Origin: Shewanella sp. UCD-KL12
Lineage (GTDB): Bacteria; Pseudomonadota; Gammaproteobacteria; Enterobacterales; Shewanellaceae
Assembly: GCF_001957125.1 (NCBI RefSeq)
Contig: NZ_MPHJ01000013.1
Coordinates: 62,001-126,000 of the forward strand
Direction of reading: 5' to 3'
Length of the DNA stretch: 64,000 nucleotides
Position 1 is the first letter of the stretch. The number at the start of each line of letters is the position of its first letter. The translations under genes were made by a program, and so were the position numbers. The notes beneath the pieces are model-generated. The model was not told where the DNA came from. It did no database searches and saw only the letters and a program-made list of their open reading frames with translations. Shown piece by piece: positions 8,205 to 15,835 of the stretch.

Positions 8205-8403
8205 TCACTTAGTCAGTGCTCAATTATCAAAGGAGTTATTAGGGTTGGTTGATGATTTCAAAGATAACGAAAAATTAGCCGAACAATTTGACAATATAGA
8301 AGGGCGTCGTGCATTTCAATATTGTCGTGTTTTACTCGAAGAAAGCCTTAAAAAGAATGGTGTCCATATCGGTAGGTTAATCGATATAACACCTGAAAAA
8401 TAA
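8197..8403 (+). CDS. Small helical protein
   Basis: 68 residues, acidic and helical, no family recognised. The ATG at 8197 follows CTGGAGAAG and overlaps the preceding stop by 8 bases, so translation is probably coupled. It is the third gene of a tight trio starting at 7577. Confidence 0.65.
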   Translation: MTDHLVSAQLSKELLGLVDDFKDNEKLAEQFDNIEGRRAFQYCRVLLEESLKKNGVHIGRLIDITPEK

Positions 8404-8420
8404 CTCAAACACCCCCCCAC

Positions 8421-8481
8421 CCCCATAGGGCACTTCACCCTACTGGGCTGTTGTGTCCTCAAACATTTGGAGTGACACAAT
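8421..8481 (+). promoter_or_regulatory. Intercistronic structured leader, copy 6
   Basis: CCCCATAGGG (8421-8430) pairs with CCCTACTGGG (8438-8447) with a bulge. TTGTGTC in the arm pairs perfectly with GACACAA immediately before the ATG, across GGAG. A run of C's precedes it. Confidence 0.7.
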
Positions 8482-8847
8482 ATGAATGAAGTTATTGAAC
8501 TTATCCCATTATCAAATAAATCCTTGGACGCTCAATTAATTGCTTTAACTGGCGATGGGTTTGGGTATTCAAGTTTTCATAATGAAGGAGATAAATCAAA
8601 ACTTGAACCTGCAGGGATTTTGGTCCACATCAAAACAGGTATGCGCTTTAAAGTACCTTTACCTGTCATGTCGCTGGCTGAGTATGAAAAGCACCCTTAT
8701 AAGAGTGTTTGGACAACTGAGCGTGACGATATGGAGTGTTGGCCTGAAGTTAGAGAGCAGTACATCGGGAAAAGAACGATTCTTTCAAATGAGAATGGTT
8801 CTACTGTATTAAATATCGAAGATATAGACTTTGTAATTTCAAACTAA
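8482..8847 (+). CDS. Hypothetical protein
   Basis: 121 residues of soluble composition, rich in Trp and charged residues in the second half (KSVWTTERDDMECWPEVREQ). No family is recognised. Its stop is followed after three bases by leader copy 7. Confidence 0.65.
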   Translation: MNEVIELIPLSNKSLDAQLIALTGDGFGYSSFHNEGDKSKLEPAGILVHIKTGMRFKVPLPVMSLAEYEKHPYKSVWTTERDDMECWPEVREQYIGKRTILSNENGSTVLNIEDIDFVISN

Positions 8848-8849
8848 CC

Positions 8850-8909
8850 CCCTTAAGGGCACTTCACCCTTAAGGGCGTTGTGCTCTTTAAACTCTGGAG
8901 AGACACAAC
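8850..8909 (+). promoter_or_regulatory. Intercistronic structured leader, copy 7
   Basis: CCCTTAAGGG occurs twice (8850-8859, 8867-8876); each copy is a palindrome and the two pair with each other. GTTGTGCTC in the arm pairs with GAGACACAAC before the ATG. Confidence 0.7.
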
Positions 8910-9458
8910 ATGTTAAATCCCGCATTAATCAAAAAACTGATGGAAGAAATTTCAAATGCTTACGACATGCCAAAAGCATATCGAGAGGATTTGAATATAG
9001 ATTACTCCATGATACAAAAAGCAGGAATTGAATCGTGTTCTAACGAATATATTTGGATTTTGCGACCTAGTGGTACTTGCCTTATTCCTTTGTATCGTGG
9101 AGCTAACCCAGTCCATGTGTCACATTGGAACAATGAGGACAATTTGTTTTTTCATATAGCCGGTTCATCAGTGAACAAAATAAACTATGAGTTTGCTTTG
9201 AACCTGGCTAATGAATATCCATTCCCTTTATCTACCGTATCATCGATGAGAGAGTTGATGGATAAAATGGACAAACTGCTAAGTGACTCAGTTGTACAAT
9301 CTTCAGCTTTTGAAGTTGTGCACTTGAATTCAAGAGTCAGTTCTTGGTGTGAGTGGCGTGAGTGGTTTAAGCGCACTGATAACTCGATGATGACTGAGTT
9401 TATGGACAAGGCCATTAATCAAAACAAGCGATTAAATCAACTTAGATTAGTTGCATAA
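8910..9458 (+). CDS. Hypothetical protein
   Basis: 182 residues, soluble, starting at the ATG just after leader copy 7 (GGAGAGAC). Features visible: a beta-rich middle with WILRPSGTCLIPLYRG and a Trp-rich C-terminal part (SSWCEWREWFKR). I recognise no family. It sits in the leader-controlled rightward unit. Confidence 0.7.
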   Translation: MLNPALIKKLMEEISNAYDMPKAYREDLNIDYSMIQKAGIESCSNEYIWILRPSGTCLIPLYRGANPVHVSHWNNEDNLFFHIAGSSVNKINYEFALNLANEYPFPLSTVSSMRELMDKMDKLLSDSVVQSSAFEVVHLNSRVSSWCEWREWFKRTDNSMMTEFMDKAINQNKRLNQLRLVA

Positions 9459-9473
9459 CTTAATATCTACCTA

Positions 9474-9535
9474 CCCAATGGGCACAACTACCCATTGGGA
9501 AGTTGTGCCTTCAATTTGTCTTTGGAGGACGAACT
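9474..9535 (+). promoter_or_regulatory. Intercistronic structured leader, copy 8
   Basis: CCCAATGGG (9474-9482) pairs perfectly with CCCATTGGG (9491-9499). Loop CACAACT is the exact complement of AGTTGTG just downstream, which also partly pairs with GGACGAACT before the start codon. This is the clearest case of competing partners. Confidence 0.75.
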
Positions 9536-10057
9536 ATGTCATTAAATAAATACGGTTTATTAGAACAGAAAAAATACGAAGATTTTAAGGGAGGGTTGCT
9601 AAAACGGTCGGTAATACCTTGTGAGTTTGAGGTTGGTGACTTTGTAACTTTTACTAATGAATATGGAATATTTTTTCGTAAACCAAAGCAGGTAATTGGG
9701 TTTGATGATGTTTGTGATTCATCAGATCGATTTATCTATACAGAAAGTGAAGCATGGTGGTTTCCATCAAGTGCGGCACAATTAAAACTTGCAGAGCGTA
9801 CCTCTACGGGTTGTCTACTTGTTCGTGAACTCACACCTCAAAGTTTGTATAAATTTGAAAATGAGTTGATAGAGGATGATGACAACTGGCAAAGGATAGC
9901 TTCTGAGAGCTCGCTACACGCAGTATGGGCTAATGATGAAATTCTTGAATTAGTTACTTATTGTGAAGGCGATATTATTTGGGCTACAGCATTATCCAAA
10001 GAGTCTTATGATGCTGAGGTTGTGCGCAATCTTAAATATTTCTTAGAGAATAATTAA
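9536..10057 (+). CDS. Hypothetical protein
   Basis: 173 residues, soluble, acidic. The N-terminal 70 residues contain a beta-strand pattern (CEFEVGDFVTFTNEYG) that could be a small beta-barrel. No family is recognised. The ATG at 9536 follows GGAGGAC; an upstream frame from 9503 lies in leader copy 8. It is followed after 11 bases by the methyltransferase gene, which has its own strong ribosome site. Confidence 0.7.
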   Translation: MSLNKYGLLEQKKYEDFKGGLLKRSVIPCEFEVGDFVTFTNEYGIFFRKPKQVIGFDDVCDSSDRFIYTESEAWWFPSSAAQLKLAERTSTGCLLVRELTPQSLYKFENELIEDDDNWQRIASESSLHAVWANDEILELVTYCEGDIIWATALSKESYDAEVVRNLKYFLENN

Positions 10058-10068
10058 GGAGGCGCCAA

Positions 10069-10950
10069 ATGTTCAAATCTAGTGTAGTTAGTTACCCTGA
10101 ACGAGGTCACTATGGAAATGCACGTTACAGAGGCAATACCACTGGCAAAATAATAGTCGACTTGATTGAGAGTTTTTTACCTAAAAATGGACTCTTTATC
10201 GATCCTGCTATTGGAGGTGGGACGTCGGTAGATGTGGCTAAGGAGCTCGGTCTAGGTGAAAATCAATTTGCTGGTTTCGATTTGCACAGTGGGTTTAACC
10301 TACTTCGCGATGACTTGCTTAATGCAGTTGGTCGCCCAGCTGACCTAGCCCTATTTCACCCCCCCTACGGCGGAATGGTAAGGTACTCCGGCAATATGTG
10401 GGGGGCAGAGCCGCATAAAGATGACCTTAGTCAAATGAGCGATGATGATTTCCCTCAAGCTTTAAAACTAGCATTAGTTAACATTTCTGATGCAGTGAAA
10501 CCTGGGGGGCATTATGCTGTCTTAATTGGTAACCAGCGCAAAAATGGCAAATATCTCAATTGGTCTAGTTTGACAGAGAGGTTAGCTCCAGATCCGCTGG
10601 TGGACGAAATTATTAAGCAGCAAAGCAACTGTACCAGTGATTCTAAAGTCTACAGCAAGCAGATAGTGAGGATTTCGCACGAGAAGCTTCTTGTATTTCG
10701 AAAGTCTCCAACAGTTAATGCTATTTCTAGCCTTGAGCGTTCGATAGCTAGCATGTATTCCGTTTATATGGATGATCTGCTTGTTACCTTAAAACGAATG
10801 ATGCAGTGCTATGAATGGTCTGAATCTGAATTGGTTGGGAGTTTGCAACACTTAAACCAGTTGGGCCCGTTTGACTTACCAAGTTCAATTTCAACCTTAC
10901 TTAATAGCGAACATTTCGTTATGAGAAACGGTCGATATAAAATCTCTTAA
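10069..10950 (+). CDS. DNA methyltransferase (N4/N6 amino-methylase type)
   Basis: 293 residues with the two signature motifs of S-adenosylmethionine-dependent amino-methyltransferases. FIDPAIGGGTSVDVA (about 43-57) is the cofactor-binding region and HPPYGG (97-102) the catalytic D/N/S-PPY-type motif with His in the first position. The motif order suggests the beta-class or a related group. A further PGGHYAVLIGNQR strand follows at about 145. No restriction endonuclease gene is adjacent, so it is an orphan methylase, perhaps for host modification or anti-restriction. AAGGAGG precedes the ATG. The target sequence cannot be read from the gene. Confidence 0.8.
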   Translation: MFKSSVVSYPERGHYGNARYRGNTTGKIIVDLIESFLPKNGLFIDPAIGGGTSVDVAKELGLGENQFAGFDLHSGFNLLRDDLLNAVGRPADLALFHPPYGGMVRYSGNMWGAEPHKDDLSQMSDDDFPQALKLALVNISDAVKPGGHYAVLIGNQRKNGKYLNWSSLTERLAPDPLVDEIIKQQSNCTSDSKVYSKQIVRISHEKLLVFRKSPTVNAISSLERSIASMYSVYMDDLLVTLKRMMQCYEWSESELVGSLQHLNQLGPFDLPSSISTLLNSEHFVMRNGRYKIS

Positions 10951-10970
10951 CTAAAATCTTAACTTACCAA

Positions 10971-11033
10971 CTCTATGGGAAATAAATTATCCCATAGTGG
11001 TAATGTTTCCCGCTAATCTAGGAAACATTTGTT
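10971..11033 (+). promoter_or_regulatory. Intercistronic structured leader, copy 9
   Basis: CTATGGG (10973-10979) pairs with CCCATAG (10991-10997). AATGTTTCC pairs perfectly over 9 bp with GGAAACATT, which holds the ribosome site, and alternatively with GGGAAA in the first loop. The ribosome-site sequence itself differs from other copies (AGGAAAC instead of GGAGGAC), yet its opposing arm changed to match. Confidence 0.75.
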
Positions 11034-11516
11034 ATGTCAATCAAAGTACAAACCAAAATGAGCGCAACTTTTGAAGCTTTTAACATGGGTAGTGATATTC
11101 GTGTTGAAATTAATCATGAAGTTGCAGAAGTTACGACTGAACGTTGTTTCTCAATCCACCAGCATAGTGATGAGCCCTTTATTGTTGCGGCATTCAGAGC
11201 TTTTGAAACACTAGCTATTGAGTACGAAACGGAATGGTTTATCGAAGATTCATGTCACTCAAATAATGTATCAATAACAGCATTTGACGGAAATCGAGTC
11301 TCTAATGCAGTAGTCATTAGCATGGGGCGGGATGTGAACATTTCAACGTTACCATTGCTAAAGCATATCGTTAATCAACAAAAGAAGGGCATGTCGAAGG
11401 TTCATATTCTTTATTCACACGGTTTATTTATGGCTTTTGAGCTACCGATGAATCTGAGTGTATTAGAAAGTGAATTACATCGAATTGTCAGATCTAGATT
11501 AAACGATAATTTATAA
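11034..11516 (+). CDS. Hypothetical protein
   Basis: 160 residues, soluble, mixed alpha/beta, no family recognised. Starts at the ATG right after leader copy 9. Acidic N-terminal half (VRIEINHEVAEV-like strands) and a C-terminal helix rich in Arg. Part of the leader-controlled unit. Confidence 0.65.
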   Translation: MSIKVQTKMSATFEAFNMGSDIRVEINHEVAEVTTERCFSIHQHSDEPFIVAAFRAFETLAIEYETEWFIEDSCHSNNVSITAFDGNRVSNAVVISMGRDVNISTLPLLKHIVNQQKKGMSKVHILYSHGLFMAFELPMNLSVLESELHRIVRSRLNDNL

Positions 11517-11563
11517 CATTGAATTCGAGTTATTTACTTAACTCAACCCTGAATTCAAAACTA

Positions 11564-11621
11564 CCCCGGCGGGAACACACTCCCCAAGGGGAATGTGTAT
11601 TCGCCAATTGGAGGATATACC
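11564..11621 (+). promoter_or_regulatory. Intercistronic structured leader, copy 10
   Basis: CCCC (11564-11567) and GGG (11571-11573) pair with the CCCCAAGGGG block at 11582-11591, leaving an internal loop. The arm GTGTATTC pairs with GGATATAC around the ribosome site through G-U pairs. It is the weakest first stem of the ten. Confidence 0.55.
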
Positions 11622-11900
11622 ATGTCATTACGTGACTATTCAATCGAAGAAAATACCCAAAACCCACATCTACTTTTTGCCGGATTATCTGAAGGACACC
11701 CAATTAGGCGTATTCACACTCAGTGGCAAAGAGCAAACTCAACATTTAACGTAGTTTCATACGGGATTCCGAAAAAAAACCTGGTAATGCACCTTAGCCG
11801 ATCTGGAAGGGAATGCTTGTCAGTTGATATTCGTGAACTCGAACAATATTCAATGGCCACTGCGATCACGCAAGCCAAAGCAATACTGGATGAACTATAA
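11622..11900 (+). CDS. Small hypothetical protein
   Basis: 92 residues starting at the ATG after GGAGGAT; an upstream frame from 11595 lies in the leader. Soluble, with a basic middle and a helical end. No family is recognised. It is the last gene before the terminator-like hairpin that closes the long rightward unit. Confidence 0.65.
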   Translation: MSLRDYSIEENTQNPHLLFAGLSEGHPIRRIHTQWQRANSTFNVVSYGIPKKNLVMHLSRSGRECLSVDIRELEQYSMATAITQAKAILDEL

Positions 11901-11908
11901 GCAACCTT

Positions 11909-11948
11909 AGCCCTTGAAGTTAACCATATGGTTAACTCAAGGGCTTTC
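11909..11948 (+). terminator. Strong hairpin closing the rightward unit
   Basis: AGCCCTTGA plus GTTAAC on the left pair with GTTAAC plus TCAAGGGCT on the right around a CATATG centre, followed by TTTCTC. Likely transcription terminator. Confidence 0.65.
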
Positions 11949-12046
11949 TCGTTATTAACTTCCTGTAAGGCATGCAGTGAGCACATGGATACTAATATTT
12001 AACGGCAATTTGAAACTCTCCCGACAAAAAGTGAGGAATAATCAAG

Positions 12047-12346
12047 ATGGAAAATTCTGAAGTGGCACTCTATATTGCAAAAATAACTTCCGTTGAAGAA
12101 ATGGGAGTCAGTTACAGCGATGACCTGTACCCTAACTCGGATACAAACCCTGATAGAACATTAATTAAGTTTGAGCCAGTTAGCTGCTCAAAAGCAGCAT
12201 TCATAGAAGCATTGTATAGCACTATGGAAGGGAGAAACTTTGTTCATACCTCTGAGCACACATTGATAGATATTGGTGGTAGTAGACTGGCTCTGGTTGA
12301 AGGGAAGCAAATCGTTATTTATTCAGACTTATCTGTTACTAACTAA
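12047..12346 (+). CDS. Small hypothetical protein
   Basis: 99 residues, acidic, soluble. Preceded by GTGAGGAAT with suitable spacing. No family recognised. It converges with a leftward gene and the two stop codons overlap (TAA and the reverse-strand TAG share bases), so the two ends are tightly packed. Confidence 0.6.
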   Translation: MENSEVALYIAKITSVEEMGVSYSDDLYPNSDTNPDRTLIKFEPVSCSKAAFIEALYSTMEGRNFVHTSEHTLIDIGGSRLALVEGKQIVIYSDLSVTN

Positions 12347-12702
12347 GCCGATACATTATATGGGAAGTGATCAATATACTTTGCAGTGCTTCGTGAATGG
12401 TTAAGTGTGAATGGATTAACAACAGCTTCTAGTCCATATCGTTCTTGGACCTCAAGATATGAGAGAATTGACTGATATTCATCGGGTAATGCTGTGTGAA
12501 TGCTAAAAAAACGGCAAACAAAATCTATGATCACTTCTTCGGGTGTGGTGTCCATGCTTGATACCCGGCAATCAAACAAGCAGCGGCCAGCTATCCCTCC
12601 CCAAAAAAATTGGCTGTCAATTAGCTCTAACGAAAGAAAGTGCTCAGGTATCCCAACGGATGCGCATGCGTCTCTACAAAGCGCTCTTGTGTCGTTAATC
12701 AT
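12343..12702 (-). CDS. Hypothetical protein
   Basis: 119 residues, soluble, Cys-containing (five Cys), no family recognised. The ribosome site is weak, and the gene starts four bases after the end of the upstream leftward gene, so it is likely co-translated. Last gene of a three-gene leftward unit starting at 13484. Confidence 0.6.
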   Translation of the reverse strand: MINDTRALCRDACASVGIPEHFLSLELIDSQFFWGGIAGRCLFDCRVSSMDTTPEEVIIDFVCRFFSIHTALPDEYQSILSYLEVQERYGLEAVVNPFTLNHSRSTAKYIDHFPYNVSA

Positions 12703-12706
12703 AAGG

Positions 12707-13222
12707 TTACTTTTTAATAATGAAATGAAACTCGCTGCTATCAGGCGCTTTTGGAATTAAATATTCTGTGCCACTCGCAAGAGAAATTAGTAAACCATGT
12801 TTGGTCATTGCGCTGCTCAGGCCAAGCATAGAAAGTTTTTCCATACACATCAGCAAACCATTTTCAAAGTTTTCAGTTCTAGATAGCACTGTCAGCAGTG
12901 ACAACAGAATTTTTTCTTTAGTTGTTGCTACACACCAATCAACTGCTATTTCATCAAGCAGTAGAAGGTATCCTCCCTCTACATACACACAGTGAACAGA
13001 CTTTACCATTTGTAAAACAGTTGCGTCTGTAAAGCGGCATTGCGACTCATTTTGGAATCGCAGGTTGTTAAAGTTTTGAGAGCTGAGACTGAGGAAAATT
13101 ACCTCTCCATCAGTTAGCTGTATACAACTATGCGCTGCTTCAGGCCATTCAAAATCTTTGAATGCTAGGAGCTCTGATAATGACTTATCTGACAAGCTAT
13201 ATTGAAATGAAATGTTTTGCAT
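12707..13222 (-). CDS. Hypothetical protein
   Basis: 171 residues, no family recognised. Strands alternate with helices (QLTDGEVIFLSLSSQNF; HCVYVEGGYLLLLDEIAVDW), which looks like a compact globular protein. Middle gene of the leftward trio. Confidence 0.65.
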   Translation of the reverse strand: MQNISFQYSLSDKSLSELLAFKDFEWPEAAHSCIQLTDGEVIFLSLSSQNFNNLRFQNESQCRFTDATVLQMVKSVHCVYVEGGYLLLLDEIAVDWCVATTKEKILLSLLTVLSRTENFENGLLMCMEKLSMLGLSSAMTKHGLLISLASGTEYLIPKAPDSSEFHFIIKK

Positions 13223-13241
13223 TTTGCACCACTACAAGGAT

Positions 13242-13484
13242 TTAAAATGTGCCGAATTGGGTCATCAAATCTAAAAGGAAATTCTGTTGTGCCTTATTAC
13301 ACATGACTGGAGAATGACTAGTTATGTTGAAAAAATCTCCATTTGAGTACAGATATTTAGATGGAGTAGATTGAACGTCACTATGATCATGTTTTAGACC
13401 TCGGTTGGTACACACGAAGATTGTTAGCATCTCATCAGAGTAAACAGGTTTTATTTTCTCAATCGACATAATGTTTAGACTCAT
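13242..13484 (-). CDS. Small hypothetical protein
   Basis: 80 residues, first gene of the leftward trio; GAGGCG lies upstream of the ATG. No family recognised. The 280 bases to its right contain no gene and probably hold divergent promoters. Confidence 0.6.
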   Translation of the reverse strand: MSLNIMSIEKIKPVYSDEMLTIFVCTNRGLKHDHSDVQSTPSKYLYSNGDFFNITSHSPVMCNKAQQNFLLDLMTQFGTF

Positions 13485-13763
13485 AAAGTAAATCGCCTCT
13501 TCTAATTATTTGCTGCAGTTTATCAAGCTCATTGAAAGCTAAGGTAAAATAAGATGGTTAATTTGAATATTTAGAATATGAATTTTGAGTAAAACCTTCA
13601 TCAAAACTTTTCAAATAGGGGAAGTACACAAATAGACTACATACAGGTTTCCAAACTATGGCCCAATGGAGCAACGAACTTTTATTGCATAATCTGATTT
13701 TTGAAAAAAAAGCCAAGTGCTCTAACCTCGATAGTTGAAATTTAACAACAATTAAGGATTATA

Positions 13764-13943
13764 ATGATTACAAATCTTTTTCTATTTATATGCGCTGTTG
13801 GTTTTGCTATTGGTCTTTGGGGAGTGTTTGTTGAAGGGACTCAATTCAGTATAAGTTTGGGTCTTTTTATGTGCTTTGTGACACTTCTGATTGCGATATT
13901 TCTTTCATTGGTTTGTAAACCGTCAAAGAGTAAGGGTAAATAG
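13764..13943 (+). CDS. Small two-helix membrane protein
   Basis: 59 residues: MITNLFLFICAVGFAIGLWG starts a first membrane span, a short polar loop follows, then a second span and a basic tail ending KPSKSKGK. TAAGGAT lies before the ATG. The topology suggests both ends in the cytoplasm. No family recognised. Confidence 0.55.
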   Translation: MITNLFLFICAVGFAIGLWGVFVEGTQFSISLGLFMCFVTLLIAIFLSLVCKPSKSKGK

Positions 13944-14036
13944 GTAATAAGTCAGTATGTTAGCCTTCTAAGAGCTACAAGCAGTGTTTGCTTTAGCTCT
14001 TTTTTAAGTCTTAGAATGAGCATGTTTGAGGTGTAA

Positions 14037-14837
14037 ATGATAAATGATTTTGGTGATCTGCTTATACGTTTACTGTTGAGCACATCATTTTTACTTATCC
14101 CACTGATCTGCTTTCATTTTGTCCAGCGGTTATTTTTGGCAAGCATAACAAGCAGGTTAATGAGATCCTATGGCCTGATATCGGTCCCTATTCACGAATT
14201 ATCACACGTTGTGGCATGTTTAATATTTAGGCATAGAATTGATAGAGTCGTGTTATTTGACTTCTATGCCAAAAATGGCGCTCTAGGCTGTGTTCAGCAC
14301 AGCTATTCATCTAGATCGTTATGGCAAGTTGTAGGTAACTTTTTTATTGGAATAGCTCCAATATTTGGCGGCATATTAGCTACAGTTTTATGTACTTCCT
14401 TATTGGTTAGTAATGGAGACCATTGGATCACAGACTTAATCAACCTGGAAGCACTTTCACCATCAGAAGGTAGCCAGTTAATCATGTATTCACAGTTTTT
14501 TATGAAGTGCACAGTTCTTAACTTTGAACATCTAACTGCTAGGTTCTCAGATAACATGATAATGACATTAGTTTGGGGAGGGCTGGTGGCTACCATTGGT
14601 CTTTACTTAACACCTTCAGTCGAAGATTTGAAAGGAAGTTTCAAGGGGTTTATTGTTTTAACTTTGGTTCTATTCCTTTTACAGTTGGTAATTCATGAAA
14701 AAATCGATTTCGAATTTATAGAAAGGAGCTCTGTAGTTTTAAGTTCAATTTTATCACTAGCTTTGACCGCTTCGGTTTGCCTTCTTCTCGTTACGCGGCT
14801 ACTACTAGGTGTATATTCAGCAGCTACAGATAAGTAA
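14037..14837 (+). CDS. Membrane protein with HExxH motif (M50-like)
   Basis: 266 residues with about six hydrophobic spans. The motif HELSH at about residues 57-61 lies at a membrane segment, as in site-2-protease (M50) zinc metalloproteases, and GNFFIGIAPIFGG about 40 residues later could be the conserved core helix. The usual NPDG motif near the end is not visible, so it may be a distant member or a non-peptidase relative. GAGG precedes the ATG. The strong terminator at 14972-15000 follows. Function unknown; regulated membrane proteolysis is a guess. Confidence 0.6.
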   Translation: MINDFGDLLIRLLLSTSFLLIPLICFHFVQRLFLASITSRLMRSYGLISVPIHELSHVVACLIFRHRIDRVVLFDFYAKNGALGCVQHSYSSRSLWQVVGNFFIGIAPIFGGILATVLCTSLLVSNGDHWITDLINLEALSPSEGSQLIMYSQFFMKCTVLNFEHLTARFSDNMIMTLVWGGLVATIGLYLTPSVEDLKGSFKGFIVLTLVLFLLQLVIHEKIDFEFIERSSVVLSSILSLALTASVCLLLVTRLLLGVYSAATDK

Positions 14838-14948
14838 GAGCGTTGAAGTTTATCGCACGTAGAGCAGATGCTTTCTATACATAGGCAAACTAATACAATA
14901 TAATGAAATTTGATACATTGTGATGATTCATAGTGTGTCCTCCAAATC

Positions 14949-14968
14949 GCAGGAGGGGTCCTGCGAGG
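14949..14968. repeat. Perfect 8-bp inverted repeat
   Basis: TCGCAGGA and TCCTGCGA are separated by four bases, next to the terminator. It may extend the termination structure. Confidence 0.4.
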
Positions 14969-14971
14969 GGA

Positions 14972-15000
14972 AAAACCAACAGCAATGTTGGTTTTTTTTC
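14972..15000. terminator. Bidirectional intrinsic terminator
   Basis: AACCAACA pairs with TGTTGGTT around GCAA, with an A run on the left and eight T's on the right. It lies between the converging M50-like and UmuD-like genes and would stop both transcripts. Confidence 0.85.
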
Positions 15001-15019
15001 ATCTGTAATTCCTGTGTAT

Positions 15020-15427
15020 TCAATCAAAAATTGACGTATTCAGTTTTCGAAAACAACGGACTGTTCGCGTTACTACTCCCACTATTATTAAGTCATCAAA
15101 CTCTTCAATAAATTCGAGAGTAGGGTTACTGCTGTGGCATGGTTTAAGGGCTTTAGGATGAAGGGCTAACATTCTGCACTTTAACTGCCCGTTGAGTAGC
15201 ACGCAAACTATGTCAGCCTCTTTAGGAGTAAGGTCTGAGTCCAAAATCACTAAATCGTTTTTATATAGGCCGATCTGGTTCATTTGATCATCTGACATTA
15301 TTGTGATGTATGTTGAACCACTTTTTTCAATAAGAATATCGTCAAGACATAACCTTTTAACGGCATAGTCTTTTGCTGGGGATTCAAAACCATGTATTGG
15401 TGTTGTGGTTGATGTAGGTGATCTCAT
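15020..15427 (-). CDS. Orphan UmuD-like protein with altered catalytic residues
   Basis: 135 residues aligning along nearly the full length of UmuD: GFESPAKDYAVKRLCLDDIL at the start, DLVILDSDLTPKEADIVCVL in the middle and IVGVVTRTVR at the end. UmuD is cleaved after RecA stimulation and joins UmuC as polymerase V. Here the catalytic Ser (ASGDSM in UmuD) is replaced by Gln (MSDDQM), the Lys (FTVKK) by Arg (LKCRM), and the Cys-Gly cleavage site by His-Gly. No umuC follows; a terminator does. A LexA box overlaps its promoter. It could act as a decoy subunit or regulator of host SOS mutagenesis; that is inference. Confidence 0.8.
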   Translation of the reverse strand: MRSPTSTTTPIHGFESPAKDYAVKRLCLDDILIEKSGSTYITIMSDDQMNQIGLYKNDLVILDSDLTPKEADIVCVLLNGQLKCRMLALHPKALKPCHSSNPTLEFIEEFDDLIIVGVVTRTVRCFRKLNTSIFD

Positions 15428-15433
15428 TTTTAC

Positions 15434-15468
15434 ACTGGTTATTTATACAGTGCATTAATGATAGTCAA
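15434..15468 (-). promoter_or_regulatory. SOS promoter with LexA box
   Basis: ACTGGTTATTTATACAGT (15434-15451) matches the palindromic LexA operator at 15 of 18 positions, including both CTG/CAG ends. On the reverse strand TTGACT (15468-15463) and TATAAA form a -35/-10 pair, with the -10 inside the box. The UmuD-like start codon is only 7 bases away, leaving little room for a ribosome site. Confidence 0.8.
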
Positions 15469-15835
15469 TAAAGATAATTTTTAATAGTGATGTTGGAAAG
15501 GATACTTGTCTTTGGTTGCTATTAATTTCCTTTTGCTATTCGTGCTGTATAAGTATGATGTTAGAGCATATAGCTTAATTGGTTTTACCACTAAAAAAGT
15601 AAGTTAGACCGTAACCAGTTGTAATATAAGTCCTTGCTAACTCATCCGACCAGTTGCTATGCGATTTTTATGGCTATTATGTTTATTCCTTAATACTATT
15701 ATCACAGGTGAACAGCAGAAAATCGCCGATGCTGCTCTACTTAGTCTTAGTCGATTAAGAAAAATGAAGGGAAAGTATTAGACAATTTTCTTATTCTCAT
15801 TAAATTGAGGAAAGAAGTTTAATCGGGCGTCCTTC
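15452..15835. other. Intergenic stretch without a credible gene
   Basis: Apart from the SOS promoter at its left edge I see no gene or RNA. The stretch 15700-15780 looks like the decayed 3' end of a rightward frame (ending RLRKMKGKY then a stop), but no start or homologue can be named. Confidence 0.4.

Noticed and set aside
14920-15111. 63-codon rightward frame
   Set aside because: It spans the bidirectional terminator and overlaps the UmuD-like gene.
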